A stretch of 64,000 bases of DNA from Nostoc sp. ATCC 43529 (GTDB taxonomy: Bacteria; Cyanobacteriota; Cyanobacteriia; Cyanobacteriales; Nostocaceae): contig LWTK01000044.1 in the NCBI GenBank assembly GCA_003326205.1, positions 79,420 through 143,419 on the forward strand. The letters run 5' to 3'. The notes below the pieces were generated by a model. That model did not search any database, was not told where the DNA came from, and worked only from the letters and a program-made list of their open reading frames with translations. Shown here piece after piece: positions 34,693 to 43,023 of this stretch (position 1 is the stretch's first letter; each line of letters starts with the position of its first letter). The translations under genes and the position numbers were made by a program.

Positions 34693-35736
34693 ATGAACTC
34701 CACAACCAGCAAATCTAAACTATTTGAACAACACTATTCCGGGATACTTGCAGATTATGTAACTGCGATCGCTTGGTCACCCCAAGGTGAAACTTTAGCA
34801 GCAACTTCCGCAATTGGGGAAGTTGTACTGTGGAATGATGGCGAACTCACAACCTTGCAAAGTGGTAATGGTAAATCAGTAGATTGCCTTGCCTTTTCTC
34901 ACGATGGAAAATTTTTAGCTGTTGGCGGACAGGATGGACAAGTCAAAATTTGGCAGGATACTGAATTAATCGCCACATTGGAAAATGCGCCTGCATGGGT
35001 TGACAAACTAGCTTGGAATTACACCAGTAACCAACTAGCTTTTAGTTTGGGGCGTTACGTCCAAGTGTGGGACGCAGATACTCGTGAAATTGTCGTCACA
35101 CTAAATTTCGATAACTCATCAGTCTTGGGGATAGATTGGCGCATTGACGGCGAGTACCTAGCCATTGCTGGTTATAAAGGAGTCAAGATTTGGCACAGTC
35201 AAAACTGGGATGACGAACCATACATCTTAGATATGCCTACCGTCAGCGTTGCAATGGCTTGGTCACCCGATGGTAAATTCCTTGCTTCAGGCAACATGGA
35301 TAGAAGCGTCACCGTTTTGGAATGGAACAATCCCGATCCTTGGGTAATGCGGGGTTTCCCTGGAAAAATTCGCCAATTGGCATGGTCAGAAGCTACTACA
35401 AACCTGGGTGCGCCAATACTAGCCTCTTCTAGCGTTGAAGGTATTGTGGTGTGGGAAAAATTAGAAGATGATAACTTAGGTTGGGAAGCACGAGTTTTAA
35501 CTAATCATATCGATGTGATTAATGCGATCGCCTTTGCACCTAAAAGCTTCCTTCTCGCTTCAGCTGGTGCTGATGGCTGGTTGTGTTTGTGGGACAAAGC
35601 CCAAGAAGTATCCCAAATAATCACAGGTGTCTCTGGAGGCTTTTCTAGCTTAGCTTGGCATCCCCAAGGCAAATTACTAGCCGCAGGCGGCGAAAAAGGC
35701 GAATTAATTATTTGGTCAGAAGCTTTGCAAGATTAG
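34693..35736 (+). CDS. WD40 repeat protein
   Basis: The protein has 347 residues from the ATG at 34693; an upstream in-frame ATG lies in heptamer repeats and is rejected. It contains about seven WD40-type repeats (for example VTAIAWSPQGETLAATS, GKFLAVGGQDGQVKIW, DGKFLASGNMDRSV, AIAFAPKSFLLASAGADGWL), consistent with a single seven-bladed propeller and no other domain. It has no signal peptide. It follows the CobW-type gene by 96 bases on the same strand, so it may belong to the zinc-responsive transcription unit and serve as a protein-interaction scaffold. The partner is unknown. Confidence 0.88.
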   Translation: MNSTTSKSKLFEQHYSGILADYVTAIAWSPQGETLAATSAIGEVVLWNDGELTTLQSGNGKSVDCLAFSHDGKFLAVGGQDGQVKIWQDTELIATLENAPAWVDKLAWNYTSNQLAFSLGRYVQVWDADTREIVVTLNFDNSSVLGIDWRIDGEYLAIAGYKGVKIWHSQNWDDEPYILDMPTVSVAMAWSPDGKFLASGNMDRSVTVLEWNNPDPWVMRGFPGKIRQLAWSEATTNLGAPILASSSVEGIVVWEKLEDDNLGWEARVLTNHIDVINAIAFAPKSFLLASAGADGWLCLWDKAQEVSQIITGVSGGFSSLAWHPQGKLLAAGGEKGELIIWSEALQD

Positions 35737-35862
35737 GCAAATGGGGGGCAAGGGATAAGGAGAATAAATCCTAACTCAGTACTCAGTATTGACCACAGAA
35801 GTATTGAACACTGTCAATTTATTAGCTATGCTGTTATTAACAAACGTATACTTGTGTAAATT

Positions 35863-36135
35863 ATGAAGATAGCCAAACTGATTTTACTTGCCTGTCCTGC
35901 TTTTCTGGCATCCATCTTAATGCTAGCCAATCCGGCACAAGCATTTAGTCTGAAATCTGCATATACTACACCAGCGATCGCAGTAGTATCGACACAAGAA
36001 ATTCCTAGTTTGGCAGCACCACAATTGATTCAAAAATCTAATCCGATTATCGATCAACTCGGTTGCAATTGTGCCAAGTGTGCTTCAGCACAGTTTGAGT
36101 TAATACAGGGCAAACTGCCATCTGTTGATTTTTAA
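35863..36135 (+). CDS. Small exported protein with CNCAKC motif
   Basis: The protein has 90 residues. A Sec signal peptide (MKIAKLILLACPAFLASILM, cleaved after about ANPAQA) directs it to the periplasm or thylakoid lumen. The mature part of about 62 residues is featureless apart from a C-terminal LGCNCAKCASAQFELIQGKL segment with three closely spaced Cys residues, which could bind metal or a cluster, or form disulfides. It follows the CobW/WD40 pair and precedes a perfect hairpin terminator. Its proximity suggests, but does not show, a link with metal handling. No named family is recognised. Confidence 0.75.
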   Translation: MKIAKLILLACPAFLASILMLANPAQAFSLKSAYTTPAIAVVSTQEIPSLAAPQLIQKSNPIIDQLGCNCAKCASAQFELIQGKLPSVDF

Positions 36136-36150
36136 TCAGATTAGGATCGA

Positions 36151-36197
36151 TCAAAATTAATAGGGGCAAAGTATTCCTTTGCCCCTATTAATTTTGA
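36151..36197. terminator. Perfect 21-bp stem hairpin
   Basis: Bases 36151-36171 and 36177-36197 are exact inverted complements (inner part TAGGGGCAAAG / CTTTGCCCCTA) with a five-base loop. It lies 16 bases after the stop of the small exported protein and can act as a terminator. The perfection of the long arms also fits a recently inserted repeat. Confidence 0.75.
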
Positions 36198-36335
36198 TAA
36201 GGGAAAATTTAGTGTTGTGCTTTTGGCTAAAATCATTCAACCACATACACCACTTATTAAACCACTTTTGGAATGCATAAAACCTTCAAATAGTAAAGGG
36301 TAAAGCCCAAAAGCTTTACCCTGTATACTTTATAG

Positions 36336-36422
36336 CGGAGAGACAGGGATTTGAACCCTGGAATACGTTTCCGCATTACAGCATTTCCAGTGCTGCGCCT
36401 TAAACCACTCGGCCATCTCTCC
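36336..36422 (-). tRNA. tRNA-Ser (anticodon GGA)
   Basis: The minus strand gives an 87-nt class II tRNA. The acceptor stem GGAGAGA pairs with TCTCTCC, the D-arm is GGCCGAGTGGTTTAAGGC, the anticodon loop is CTGGAAA with anticodon GGA, there is a long variable arm (about AATGCGGAAACGTATT) and the T-arm contains GGTTCGAATCC. Discriminator G; CCA is not encoded. The long variable arm and anticodon both indicate serine. Confidence 0.96.
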
Positions 36423-36527
36423 AGATATCACGATTTACAATCTTACTATAGAATTCCAAAAAGTGCAAAGATAAAAAAAGATTTTTTAGGTTAATCTCAA
36501 AGTTCAAGTTTCAAGAGCTAAATCCAG

Positions 36528-36896
36528 ATGTCCCGTAGATATACAATTCGAGTTCGCGATCGCGCCACTGGCAAAACACACACCCTAGAAGTGCCAGAAG
36601 ACCGCTACATCCTGCACAGTGCGGAAAAACAAGGGGCGGAATTGCCCTTTTCCTGCCGTAATGGGGCTTGTACCACTTGTGCGGTGAGAGTGTTGTCAGG
36701 AGAAATTTACCAACCAGAGGCGATCGGATTGTCGCCAGAGTTACGTCGCCAAGGTTATGCCCTGTTGTGTGTGAGTTACCCGCGTTCTGACTTGGAGGTG
36801 GAAACACAAGACGAAGATGAAGTTTATGAACTCCAGTTTGGACGCTATTTTGCTAGGGGTCGAGTTAAAGCGGGTTTACCGTTAGATGAAGAATAG
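36528..36896 (+). CDS. Plant-type [2Fe-2S] ferredoxin with C-terminal extension (FdC2-like)
   Basis: The protein has 122 residues, a soluble one-electron carrier. Cluster ligands are Cys43, Cys48, Cys51 and Cys81 in the pattern C-x4-C-x2-C-x29-C (FSCRNGACTTCAVRVLSG, LLCVSYPRSD). An acidic surface segment (ETQDEDEVYELQF) follows. About 25 residues extend beyond the end of photosynthetic PetF, as in the FdC2-type ferredoxins conserved in cyanobacteria and plastids. Its redox partner is not evident. It begins right after tRNA-Ser on the other strand. ATG at 36528. Confidence 0.9.
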   Translation: MSRRYTIRVRDRATGKTHTLEVPEDRYILHSAEKQGAELPFSCRNGACTTCAVRVLSGEIYQPEAIGLSPELRRQGYALLCVSYPRSDLEVETQDEDEVYELQFGRYFARGRVKAGLPLDEE

Positions 36897-36960
36897 GATT
36901 TTGTTCGCGCAAAGGCGCAGGTTTCCGACCATCAGAACTTTCCAAGACAAAGGCGCAAAG

Positions 36961-37521
36961 ATGCCAATTACTGCTTTGCCAGTATGTTTTGGCGTTTGGG
37001 CAAGAAAAATAGTTATTTTGGTTTGCTTTTTACTCCTGGTGAGTTGCCAAGGTAAAAATCAGCTGCCAAACAATCAGACGCAGGTGAAAGTAGCGCGGGT
37101 AGTTAGTGGGCAAAGTTTGGAAGTTTTGGGTATGGCCGAACAACCAAATTTAATTTCCCAAGTGCGGTTGGTGGGAATTGATGCACCAGATGTGCGACAG
37201 CGACCTTGGGGCGAACAAGCAAAAGAACAGTTAGAAAATCTCATTGGTGGCGCAGAACAATCAGTAACACTAGAGTTTGATTTAGAAGCAAAAGACAAAA
37301 TTGGGCGAACTCTAGCTTATGTATGGAAAAATAAGATTTTGTTGAATGAGGAATTAGTCAAACAAGGGAATGCATTGTTCGTTGGCCGATCGCCTAATCA
37401 CAAATATGACCAACGTTTAGAACGTGCCCAACAATGGGCTAGACTCATGGGACAAGGAATTTGGAACCCAGAAAAACCGATGCGCCTTACTCCTGCTGAG
37501 TTTCGCCGTCAAAATCTCTAG
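36961..37521 (+). CDS. Thermonuclease-like (SNase) exported lipoprotein
   Basis: The protein has 186 residues from the ATG at 36961. An in-frame ATG at 36886 would overlap the ferredoxin gene and add repeat-derived residues. The N-terminus has a hydrophobic stretch ending in the lipobox LLLVSC, so it is probably a periplasmic lipoprotein. The staphylococcal nuclease fold is shown by VRLVGIDAPDVRQRPWGEQA (catalytic Arg/Asp), DKIGRTLAYVW (catalytic Glu position occupied by the DxxGR motif) and LVKQGNALF. It probably degrades extracellular or periplasmic DNA/RNA. The gene has no operon partners; heptamer repeats follow. Confidence 0.87.
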   Translation: MPITALPVCFGVWARKIVILVCFLLLVSCQGKNQLPNNQTQVKVARVVSGQSLEVLGMAEQPNLISQVRLVGIDAPDVRQRPWGEQAKEQLENLIGGAEQSVTLEFDLEAKDKIGRTLAYVWKNKILLNEELVKQGNALFVGRSPNHKYDQRLERAQQWARLMGQGIWNPEKPMRLTPAEFRRQNL

Positions 37522-37674
37522 GGAGTGGGGAGTGTGGGGAGATGGGGAAGTGTGGGGAGTGTGGGGGGAAAGATTTCTTCACCATCCTCCCACACCTCCC
37601 ACACCTCCTCCTTGCCCCATGCACAATACTTCGACTTCTCTACGAGACGCTACGCGAACGCTCAGTACAAGTGC

Positions 37675-37740
37675 CCAATGACTAATGACTAATGACTAAT
37701 GACTAATGACTAATGACTAATAACTAATAACTAATGACTA
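37675..37740. repeat. Heptamer tandem repeat tract (TAATGAC) containing a start codon
   Basis: About nine copies of TAATGAC (with TAATAAC variants) run into the inositol monophosphatase-like gene, so that its ATG at 37734 is part of the last repeat unit (TAATGAC). Confidence 0.9.
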
Positions 37741-38546
37741 ATCTACAAATTTTTCTAGACATTGCGACAGAAGCGGCCTTAGCTGGTGGTGGTATACTCC
37801 AAGCTTACTTGGGTAAGTTGGAAGATGCGATTGTTGAAAAAGGACGCCCTGGCGATTTAGTTACTGCTGCTGATAAAGCCTCAGAAGAGTTGGTTTTAGA
37901 AATTTTGCGTCGCCATTTTCCGGAACATTCTATTCTGGCAGAAGAATCAGGAAAATTAGGCGATCGCGAAAATGAATACCTCTGGGCAATAGATCCTTTA
38001 GATGGCACAACCAATTACGCCCATCAATATCCATTCTTTGCCGTTTCCATCGGGCTGTTAATTAATGGCGTTCCACAAGTTGGTGTCATTTATGACCCCT
38101 TTCACAACGAACTATTTCGTGCCGCTGCTGGTTTAGGAGCAACGCGCAACCGCCGCCCGATCGCAGTTTCCACAACCTCAGAACTGAATAAAAGCTTACT
38201 GGTAAGTGGGTTTGCCTACGATCGCCGCGAAACCTCTGATAACAATTACGCAGAATTTTGCCACCTCACCCATCTAACTCAAGGAGTTAGACGCAGCGGT
38301 TCCGCATCCCTAGATTTAGCCTATGTTGCCTGTGGACGTGTCGATGGCTACTGGGAACGGGGACTTTCACCTTGGGATATTGCTGCTGGTATCATTTTGG
38401 TACAAGAAGCTGGCGGCAAAGTTACCGCCTACGATGGCACTCCCTTAAAAATTGAGTCAGGTAGAATTCTCGCCACAAATGGTCACATTCACGACACCGT
38501 AAGCCGCGAACTTTTACAAGTTCCACCCCTGTCAGCCTGGAAGTGA
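37734..38546 (+). CDS. Inositol monophosphatase family protein (SuhB-like)
   Basis: The protein has 270 residues. The Mg-dependent phosphatase motifs are complete: ILAEESGKLG (metal-binding Glu), WAIDPLDGTTNYAH (the D-P-x-D-G-T motif) and SPWDIAAGIILVQEAGG (second motif with Asp). Such enzymes hydrolyse inositol phosphates; cyanobacterial members can also act on fructose-1,6-bisphosphate, histidinol phosphate or PAP, so the substrate is not certain. The ATG at 37734 lies inside the heptamer repeat, and no Shine-Dalgarno sequence precedes it. hisZ and a J-domain gene follow on the same strand, making a histidinol-phosphatase role conceivable. Confidence 0.9.
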   Translation: MTNLQIFLDIATEAALAGGGILQAYLGKLEDAIVEKGRPGDLVTAADKASEELVLEILRRHFPEHSILAEESGKLGDRENEYLWAIDPLDGTTNYAHQYPFFAVSIGLLINGVPQVGVIYDPFHNELFRAAAGLGATRNRRPIAVSTTSELNKSLLVSGFAYDRRETSDNNYAEFCHLTHLTQGVRRSGSASLDLAYVACGRVDGYWERGLSPWDIAAGIILVQEAGGKVTAYDGTPLKIESGRILATNGHIHDTVSRELLQVPPLSAWK

Positions 38547-38710
38547 GGGGAGATAGGAGCAGAAAACCGCAAGGGCAAAGGCGAAATAATTAATGACTAA
38601 TGACCAATGACCAATGACTAATGACTAATAGCAATTTGCTACTGACGGATCGCCGATCGAGCGAAGTAAACTAGAAAAAATCTAATTGCTCCTTTGGTGC
38701 AAACTGCTAT

Positions 38711-39673
38711 ATGTCTTTCAAAATAGATCGTGGATTATTTAGATATGATTTCATAGATCATCACGCAATATTGTGCGTTCCAGTTGATGCGGATGTTAAA
38801 GATATTCGCAAACGGTATCTTCAAATCGCCCGCCGTTTGCACCCGGATAGTAGTATTACTGAAAGTCCCGAACAAAAACAGCTAGGTAATGAATTGTTAT
38901 CTAAGTTGGTTAACCCAGCTTACGAAAAACTTGCTAACGAACGCACTAGAACAGAATATATTTTGATTTTGTCGCAAATGGGCAAGCGCCTGGTACAAGA
39001 ATCTACTTCGGTGACTTTACATACAGAATTAGGTAAACAGTTAGCTAATGCTGGTAATATCGATCATTCGTATAAAAGTGCGATCGCTAAACTTGCCCAA
39101 ACCCAATATGATTCTTTAGAGCAAGCCCTCCAAGTTATTGCCCACATTAGTGAGTTGAATTTGGTCTACTTAATGCGGAGTGCAGTTAAAACATCCGCAG
39201 CGTCACCACCAATTACTCAACCCAAAGTTAACTCGGCTACACCTGGGCAAGATCCCGCAAAACAGGCATCACCAGCGCCACCACCAGCACCACCAAAAGA
39301 AGACTCTGTTGTCGAACAGTATGTTCGTCGCGCTCAATCTTTGATTGAAAAAAACCAATTTGCCCAAGCCAAAGTAGAGTTGCAGGAAGCTTTGAAGCTA
39401 GAACCGAAAAATAGTCATTGCCATAGCTTGATTGGAATGGTGTATTTGAAGCAAAATCAGCTAAAAATGGCAAAAATCCATTTTGACAATGCTTTGAAAT
39501 TAGATCCTAACGACCAAATAGCGTCGCAATGGAAACCTAAAATAGATAAAGCTTTAGGACAACAACCTACCGATCGTAAGGTGACTTCATCTCCTAATAA
39601 TGAAGATAAGCAACCAGATAAATCTGGTAATGGTGGTTTGTTCGGTGGTTTGTTTGGTGGGAAGAAAAAATAA
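38711..39673 (+). CDS. J-domain/TPR protein
   Basis: The protein has 320 residues. Residues about 12-80 form a J-domain-like helical hairpin with the HPD tripeptide at 44-46 (ARRLHPDSS), so it could recruit an Hsp70 (DnaK). A Pro/Ala-rich linker follows (about 165-200), then two or three TPR units (QYVRRAQSLIEKNQFAQAKV, HCHSLIGMVYLKQNQLKMAK). The C-terminus is Gly-rich (GGLFGGLFGGKKK). The stop overlaps the ATG of hisZ (TAATG at 39671-39675), so the two genes are translationally coupled, an arrangement I believe recurs in cyanobacteria. No membrane segment is present. Confidence 0.85.
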   Translation: MSFKIDRGLFRYDFIDHHAILCVPVDADVKDIRKRYLQIARRLHPDSSITESPEQKQLGNELLSKLVNPAYEKLANERTRTEYILILSQMGKRLVQESTSVTLHTELGKQLANAGNIDHSYKSAIAKLAQTQYDSLEQALQVIAHISELNLVYLMRSAVKTSAASPPITQPKVNSATPGQDPAKQASPAPPPAPPKEDSVVEQYVRRAQSLIEKNQFAQAKVELQEALKLEPKNSHCHSLIGMVYLKQNQLKMAKIHFDNALKLDPNDQIASQWKPKIDKALGQQPTDRKVTSSPNNEDKQPDKSGNGGLFGGLFGGKKK

Positions 39674-40884
39674 TGGTGTATCAACCAGCAGCGGGAGCCA
39701 GGGATTTATTACCCTTAGATGTGGCGAAAAAACGCTGGATTGAAGATAGATTACAACAAGTGTTTCATCGTTGGGGATATCACAGGATTATCACCTCGAC
39801 TTTGGAACGGATGGATACCTTGATGGCAGGGGAAGCAATCCAGCGCCAGATGGTGATTCAACTACAAAATAGCGAAGACGATGAATTGGGCTTACGTCCA
39901 GAATTAACAGCCTCTATTGCTCGTACTGTTGTGACTCGCATGGCAGGTGTAACTTATCCCCAACGGCTATACTACAATGCCAACGTATTTCGCCGCACTT
40001 GGGAAAGTAGGCACAATAGCCAGCACGAGTTTTATCAAGCTGGAGTCGAGTTATTAGGCGCTGGTGGATTGCTAGCAAATGCAGAGGTATTGCTATTGGT
40101 AGCGGATTGTCTGGCTGCATTGGGTTTGCGCCAATGGCATTTAATTTTAGGTGAAGCGGGAATTACCCGATCGCTCCTGAATGCTTTTGGTGTTAACTTA
40201 CAAGATAAAGTCCGCAGTGCGATCGCTAATCTTGACCGCATCACTATAGATACCTTACCTCTGAGTGACGAACTACGCGATCGCGCCCGCATCATGATGG
40301 ATCTGCGCGGGCCGAGTGCTGAAGTTTTGCAAAAAGTCAGTAGCTTGCAGCTAGACGAACAACAACAACAAGCAGTAAACGATCTCAAATCCTTAGTAGA
40401 ATTACTGGAATCAGAGAAAAAATTCTCCTTAATCCTCGATCTGAGCCTAATCCAGACCATAGACTACTACACAGGCATTGTCTTTCAAGTTGTCAATGAT
40501 ACTGCGTCTCAAGCCCGAATTTTAGGGCAGGGTGGTCGCTACGACCAGCTTTTGGGGCTATATCATCCACAGGGAGAAAACATCCCCGGAATTGGTTTTG
40601 TACTCAACATCGAAGATTTATACCAAGTTTTATTATCTACTGGGCAATTACCGCAAACAACGCCAGCTAGCAACTGGTTAGTAGTGCCAGAGACACCGAG
40701 TGCTGACGCTCCTGCCTTTGCTTACGCGCAAAAACTACGAGATTCCACTCATTTGGTGCGAGTAGAAATGGATTTGCTCAGAAGGGAGGCAGAAGCCATC
40801 CGCGAATATGCACGCGATCGCGGCATTGCCCAAATCGCCTGGATCAAACCCGATGGCTCACCAAAAATTGAATCATTGCGTTAG
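39673..40884 (+). CDS. hisZ: ATP phosphoribosyltransferase regulatory subunit
   Basis: The protein has 403 residues and resembles class II histidyl-tRNA synthetase without catalytic function. It partners with the short-form HisG in the first step of histidine synthesis. Diagnostic segments are GARDLLPLDVAKKRWIEDRL, RPELTASIARTV, RLYYNANVFRR and the shortened tRNA-synthetase motif 3-like region (GGRYDQLLGLY). The anticodon-binding domain is truncated, as expected for HisZ. Its start overlaps the previous J-domain gene by one base. hisG is not in the window. Confidence 0.95.
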   Translation: MVYQPAAGARDLLPLDVAKKRWIEDRLQQVFHRWGYHRIITSTLERMDTLMAGEAIQRQMVIQLQNSEDDELGLRPELTASIARTVVTRMAGVTYPQRLYYNANVFRRTWESRHNSQHEFYQAGVELLGAGGLLANAEVLLLVADCLAALGLRQWHLILGEAGITRSLLNAFGVNLQDKVRSAIANLDRITIDTLPLSDELRDRARIMMDLRGPSAEVLQKVSSLQLDEQQQQAVNDLKSLVELLESEKKFSLILDLSLIQTIDYYTGIVFQVVNDTASQARILGQGGRYDQLLGLYHPQGENIPGIGFVLNIEDLYQVLLSTGQLPQTTPASNWLVVPETPSADAPAFAYAQKLRDSTHLVRVEMDLLRREAEAIREYARDRGIAQIAWIKPDGSPKIESLR

Positions 40885-41034
40885 CGGGCATAGGGCAAAA
40901 CCCTTCGGGTAGGGAAAAGGGCGAAGGTGAAGGGGAAAAGGCAGGGTTGATTCCCTTTGCCCTTTGCCCCTTGCTCTTTCCCCCTGCCCTGCTAGTCTAG
41001 AAATAGCCGATACAGAAGAGAGGGAATCGAGAAT

Positions 41035-41262
41035 ATGCCGCACACAATTGTTACAGAAGTCTGTGAAGGCGTTGCTGACTGCGTAGAAGCCTGTCCGGTA
41101 GCTTGCATTCATGAAGGCCCAGGCAAAAATGTCAAGGGAACCGATTGGTACTGGATTGACTTTGCCACCTGCATTGACTGTGGTATATGTCTCCAAGTTT
41201 GCCCAGTCGAAGGGGCAATTCTTCCAGAAGAACGACCGGAGTTGCAAAAAACTCCGGAATAG
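41035..41262 (+). CDS. 2[4Fe-4S] bacterial-type ferredoxin
   Basis: The protein has 75 residues. Eight Cys residues form two CxxCxxC...CP-like motifs: C10, C16, C20, C24 (VCEGVADCVEACPVACI) and C46, C49, C52, C56 (CIDCGICLQVCP). The first motif is widened (C-x5-C-x3-C), as in the seven/eight-iron cyanobacterial ferredoxin family. It is a low-potential electron carrier; the partner is unknown. It is preceded by a GC-rich repeat of the GAAAAGGGCG type and followed by heptamer repeats. Cytoplasmic. Confidence 0.9.
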   Translation: MPHTIVTEVCEGVADCVEACPVACIHEGPGKNVKGTDWYWIDFATCIDCGICLQVCPVEGAILPEERPELQKTPE

Positions 41263-41291
41263 TTCATAGTCAGTGGTCAGTTGTCAGTTGT

Positions 41292-41372
41292 TTTTGCTCA
41301 ATCACGACTGACTAATGACTGTTGACTAATGACTAATGACTAATGACTAATGACTAATGACCAATGACTAAT
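41292..41372. repeat. Heptamer tandem repeat tract (TAATGAC) containing a start codon
   Basis: Roughly ten TAATGAC/GTTGAC/CAATGAC units lead into the ABC ATPase gene. The ATG at 41364 and the next two codons are made of the final repeat units. Confidence 0.88.
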
Positions 41373-42092
41373 GACTATTTACTAGAAGTTCAAAACGTCC
41401 ACGCCGGATATATCAAAGATGTGGATATCCTACAAGGTGTGAATTTTCATGTTGCACTAGGCGAACTGGTAGCAGTAATTGGCCCTAACGGTGCTGGTAA
41501 ATCCACTTTGGCAAAAACAATTTTTGGGCTTTTAATCCCTCACACTGGCGCAATTACCTTCAAAGGTGAAAATATTGTGGGGCTAAAGTCGAATCAAATT
41601 GTGCAACGGGGAATGTGCTATGTACCGCAAATAGTTAATGTTTTCCCTTCTCTTAGTATCGAAGAGAACTTGGAGATGGGTGCTTTTGTTCTCAATGTTT
41701 CTTTGAAACCACTCAAAGATAAAATATTTACTATGTTTCCTAGACTGAGCGATCGCCGCAATCAACGCGCTGGTACATTATCTGGAGGAGAACGCCAGAT
41801 GCTAGCGATGGGCAAAGCTTTAATGTTGGAGCCTAGTTTGCTGATTTTGGATGAACCTTCTGCTGCTTTATCGCCAATTTTGGTAACACAAGTTTTTGAG
41901 CAGATTAAACAAATTAATCAAACGGGTACTGCGATCGTATTAGTAGAGCAAAATGCCCGCAAGGCTTTAGAAATGGCTCATCGCGGATATGTATTAGAAT
42001 CTGGACGCGATGCTATCTCCGGCCCTGGTCAAGAATTATTGAATGACCCGAAAGTGGGTGAACTGTATCTAGGAGCAGGTAAAAGGCATTAA
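41364..42092 (+). CDS. ABC transporter ATP-binding protein, LivF/NatE-like
   Basis: The protein has 242 residues. Motifs are Walker A GPNGAGKST, signature LSGGERQMLAMGKAL, Walker B LLILDEPSAALSP, and an H-loop VLVEQNARKAL. The H-loop has Glu-Gln (VEQN) instead of His, typical of the LivF subfamily of branched-chain/neutral amino-acid importers. In heterocystous cyanobacteria the closest family member I recall is NatE of the N-I neutral amino acid permease. Other subunits are absent here, so it is an orphan ATPase gene. Its start codon lies inside the heptamer repeat. Confidence 0.85.
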   Translation: MTNDYLLEVQNVHAGYIKDVDILQGVNFHVALGELVAVIGPNGAGKSTLAKTIFGLLIPHTGAITFKGENIVGLKSNQIVQRGMCYVPQIVNVFPSLSIEENLEMGAFVLNVSLKPLKDKIFTMFPRLSDRRNQRAGTLSGGERQMLAMGKALMLEPSLLILDEPSAALSPILVTQVFEQIKQINQTGTAIVLVEQNARKALEMAHRGYVLESGRDAISGPGQELLNDPKVGELYLGAGKRH

Positions 42093-42200
42093 ACAGCATT
42101 CAGAATTCAGAATTCAGAATTCAGAATTCAGTAGTCAAACAGTCTGATATCGGAATAAAAACTTAGATTATATCTAATTTCCAAAGTGCTGTAATTCAAA

Positions 42201-42665
42201 ATGGTTAACAGCTTAAAAATAGTTTCTGGCGGTCAAACAGGAGCAGACCGCGCAGCTTTGGATTGGGCTATAGCTCGTCAAATTCCTCACGGAGGCTGGT
42301 GTCCCAAAGGACGTAAAGCAGAAGATGGTGTTATTAATTCACGCTATAACCTAACTGAAACACCATCAGATGAATATTCCCAGCGGACTGAATGGAATGT
42401 TCGCGATTCTGATGGAACTGTGATATTTTCTATTGCTAAAAAACTTGTTGCAGGCACTTTATTAACTGCTGAATTAGCTCAAAAATATCAGAAACCGTGT
42501 ATACATATATGTAAAGAGTTTACTCATGTAAATCCTGTGAACGAATTATTATTATTTATCTCCAACTATAAAATAGTAATTCTTAATGTTGCAGGACCAA
42601 GAGCTTCAGATGAACCAGAGGTATATGAGTTTGTGAAAAGTACTTTTGAAAAAGCTATTTTTTAG
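42201..42665 (+). CDS. SLOG-superfamily protein (circularly permuted YpsA type, putative molybdenum carrier)
   Basis: The protein has 154 residues. It begins LKIVSGGQTGADRAALDWAI, the nucleotide-binding loop of the SLOG/Rossmann-like family, with GGWCPKGRKAEDGVI and then TEWNVRDSDGTVIFS and GTLLTAELAQKY. It matches the circularly permuted YpsA family, annotated as putative molybdenum carriers, although nucleotide-derivative binding is the better supported inference. Cys in WCPKGR is conserved in these proteins as far as I recall. The gene is monocistronic. ATG at 42201. Confidence 0.82.
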   Translation: MVNSLKIVSGGQTGADRAALDWAIARQIPHGGWCPKGRKAEDGVINSRYNLTETPSDEYSQRTEWNVRDSDGTVIFSIAKKLVAGTLLTAELAQKYQKPCIHICKEFTHVNPVNELLLFISNYKIVILNVAGPRASDEPEVYEFVKSTFEKAIF

Positions 42666-42734
42666 TAAATAGAGCAGATTTATAGGAAATTTAAGTACAT
42701 AAACTCCCTTTCAACACCAAGTATAAAGCTTCTT

Positions 42735-42885
42735 TTAACGTGAATTTGACAAGACAAACCCACCCAACCTCCCTCTTCTTAGAGGAGAGGGAGGATTAAG
42801 GAAAAATTAGGCTTTTTACTCTCCTCTCCTTGAAGGAGAGGGGCTGGGGGTGAGGTCAAAATCCTATACATCGAATTCAGGTTTT
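42735..42885. mobile_element. Degenerate copy of the 15-bp-TIR MITE-like element
   Basis: The left end TTAACGTGAATTTGA and right end TCGAATTCAGGTT are inverted repeats with mismatches, and the interior has the same GAGGGAGG and GGGGCTGGGGGTGAGGTC hairpins as the copy at 25038-25188. It lies upstream of the carbonic anhydrase gene. Confidence 0.75.
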
Positions 42886-43023
42886 TTTACTACTGAATTC
42901 TGGCTCCTGAATTCTGAATTCTGTTTTGTTAAATCACTCTTAAACCGTGTAACAGGGTACTCTTGCATTCTATTTCCATCTGATATCTTCCTGATATTAA
43001 GAAAAATGTTGTCAGGTAGATTG

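Noticed and set aside
37424..37681. 85-residue plus-strand frame after the nuclease gene
   Set aside because: It overlaps the nuclease 3' end and then translates GTGTGGGGAG and CCACACCTCC repeats; not a gene.
42850..43023. N-terminal extension of the carbonic anhydrase to 298 residues
   Set aside because: The extension passes through the tail of a dispersed element and lacks a ribosome-binding site. Starting at 43024 places the twin-arginine signal correctly.
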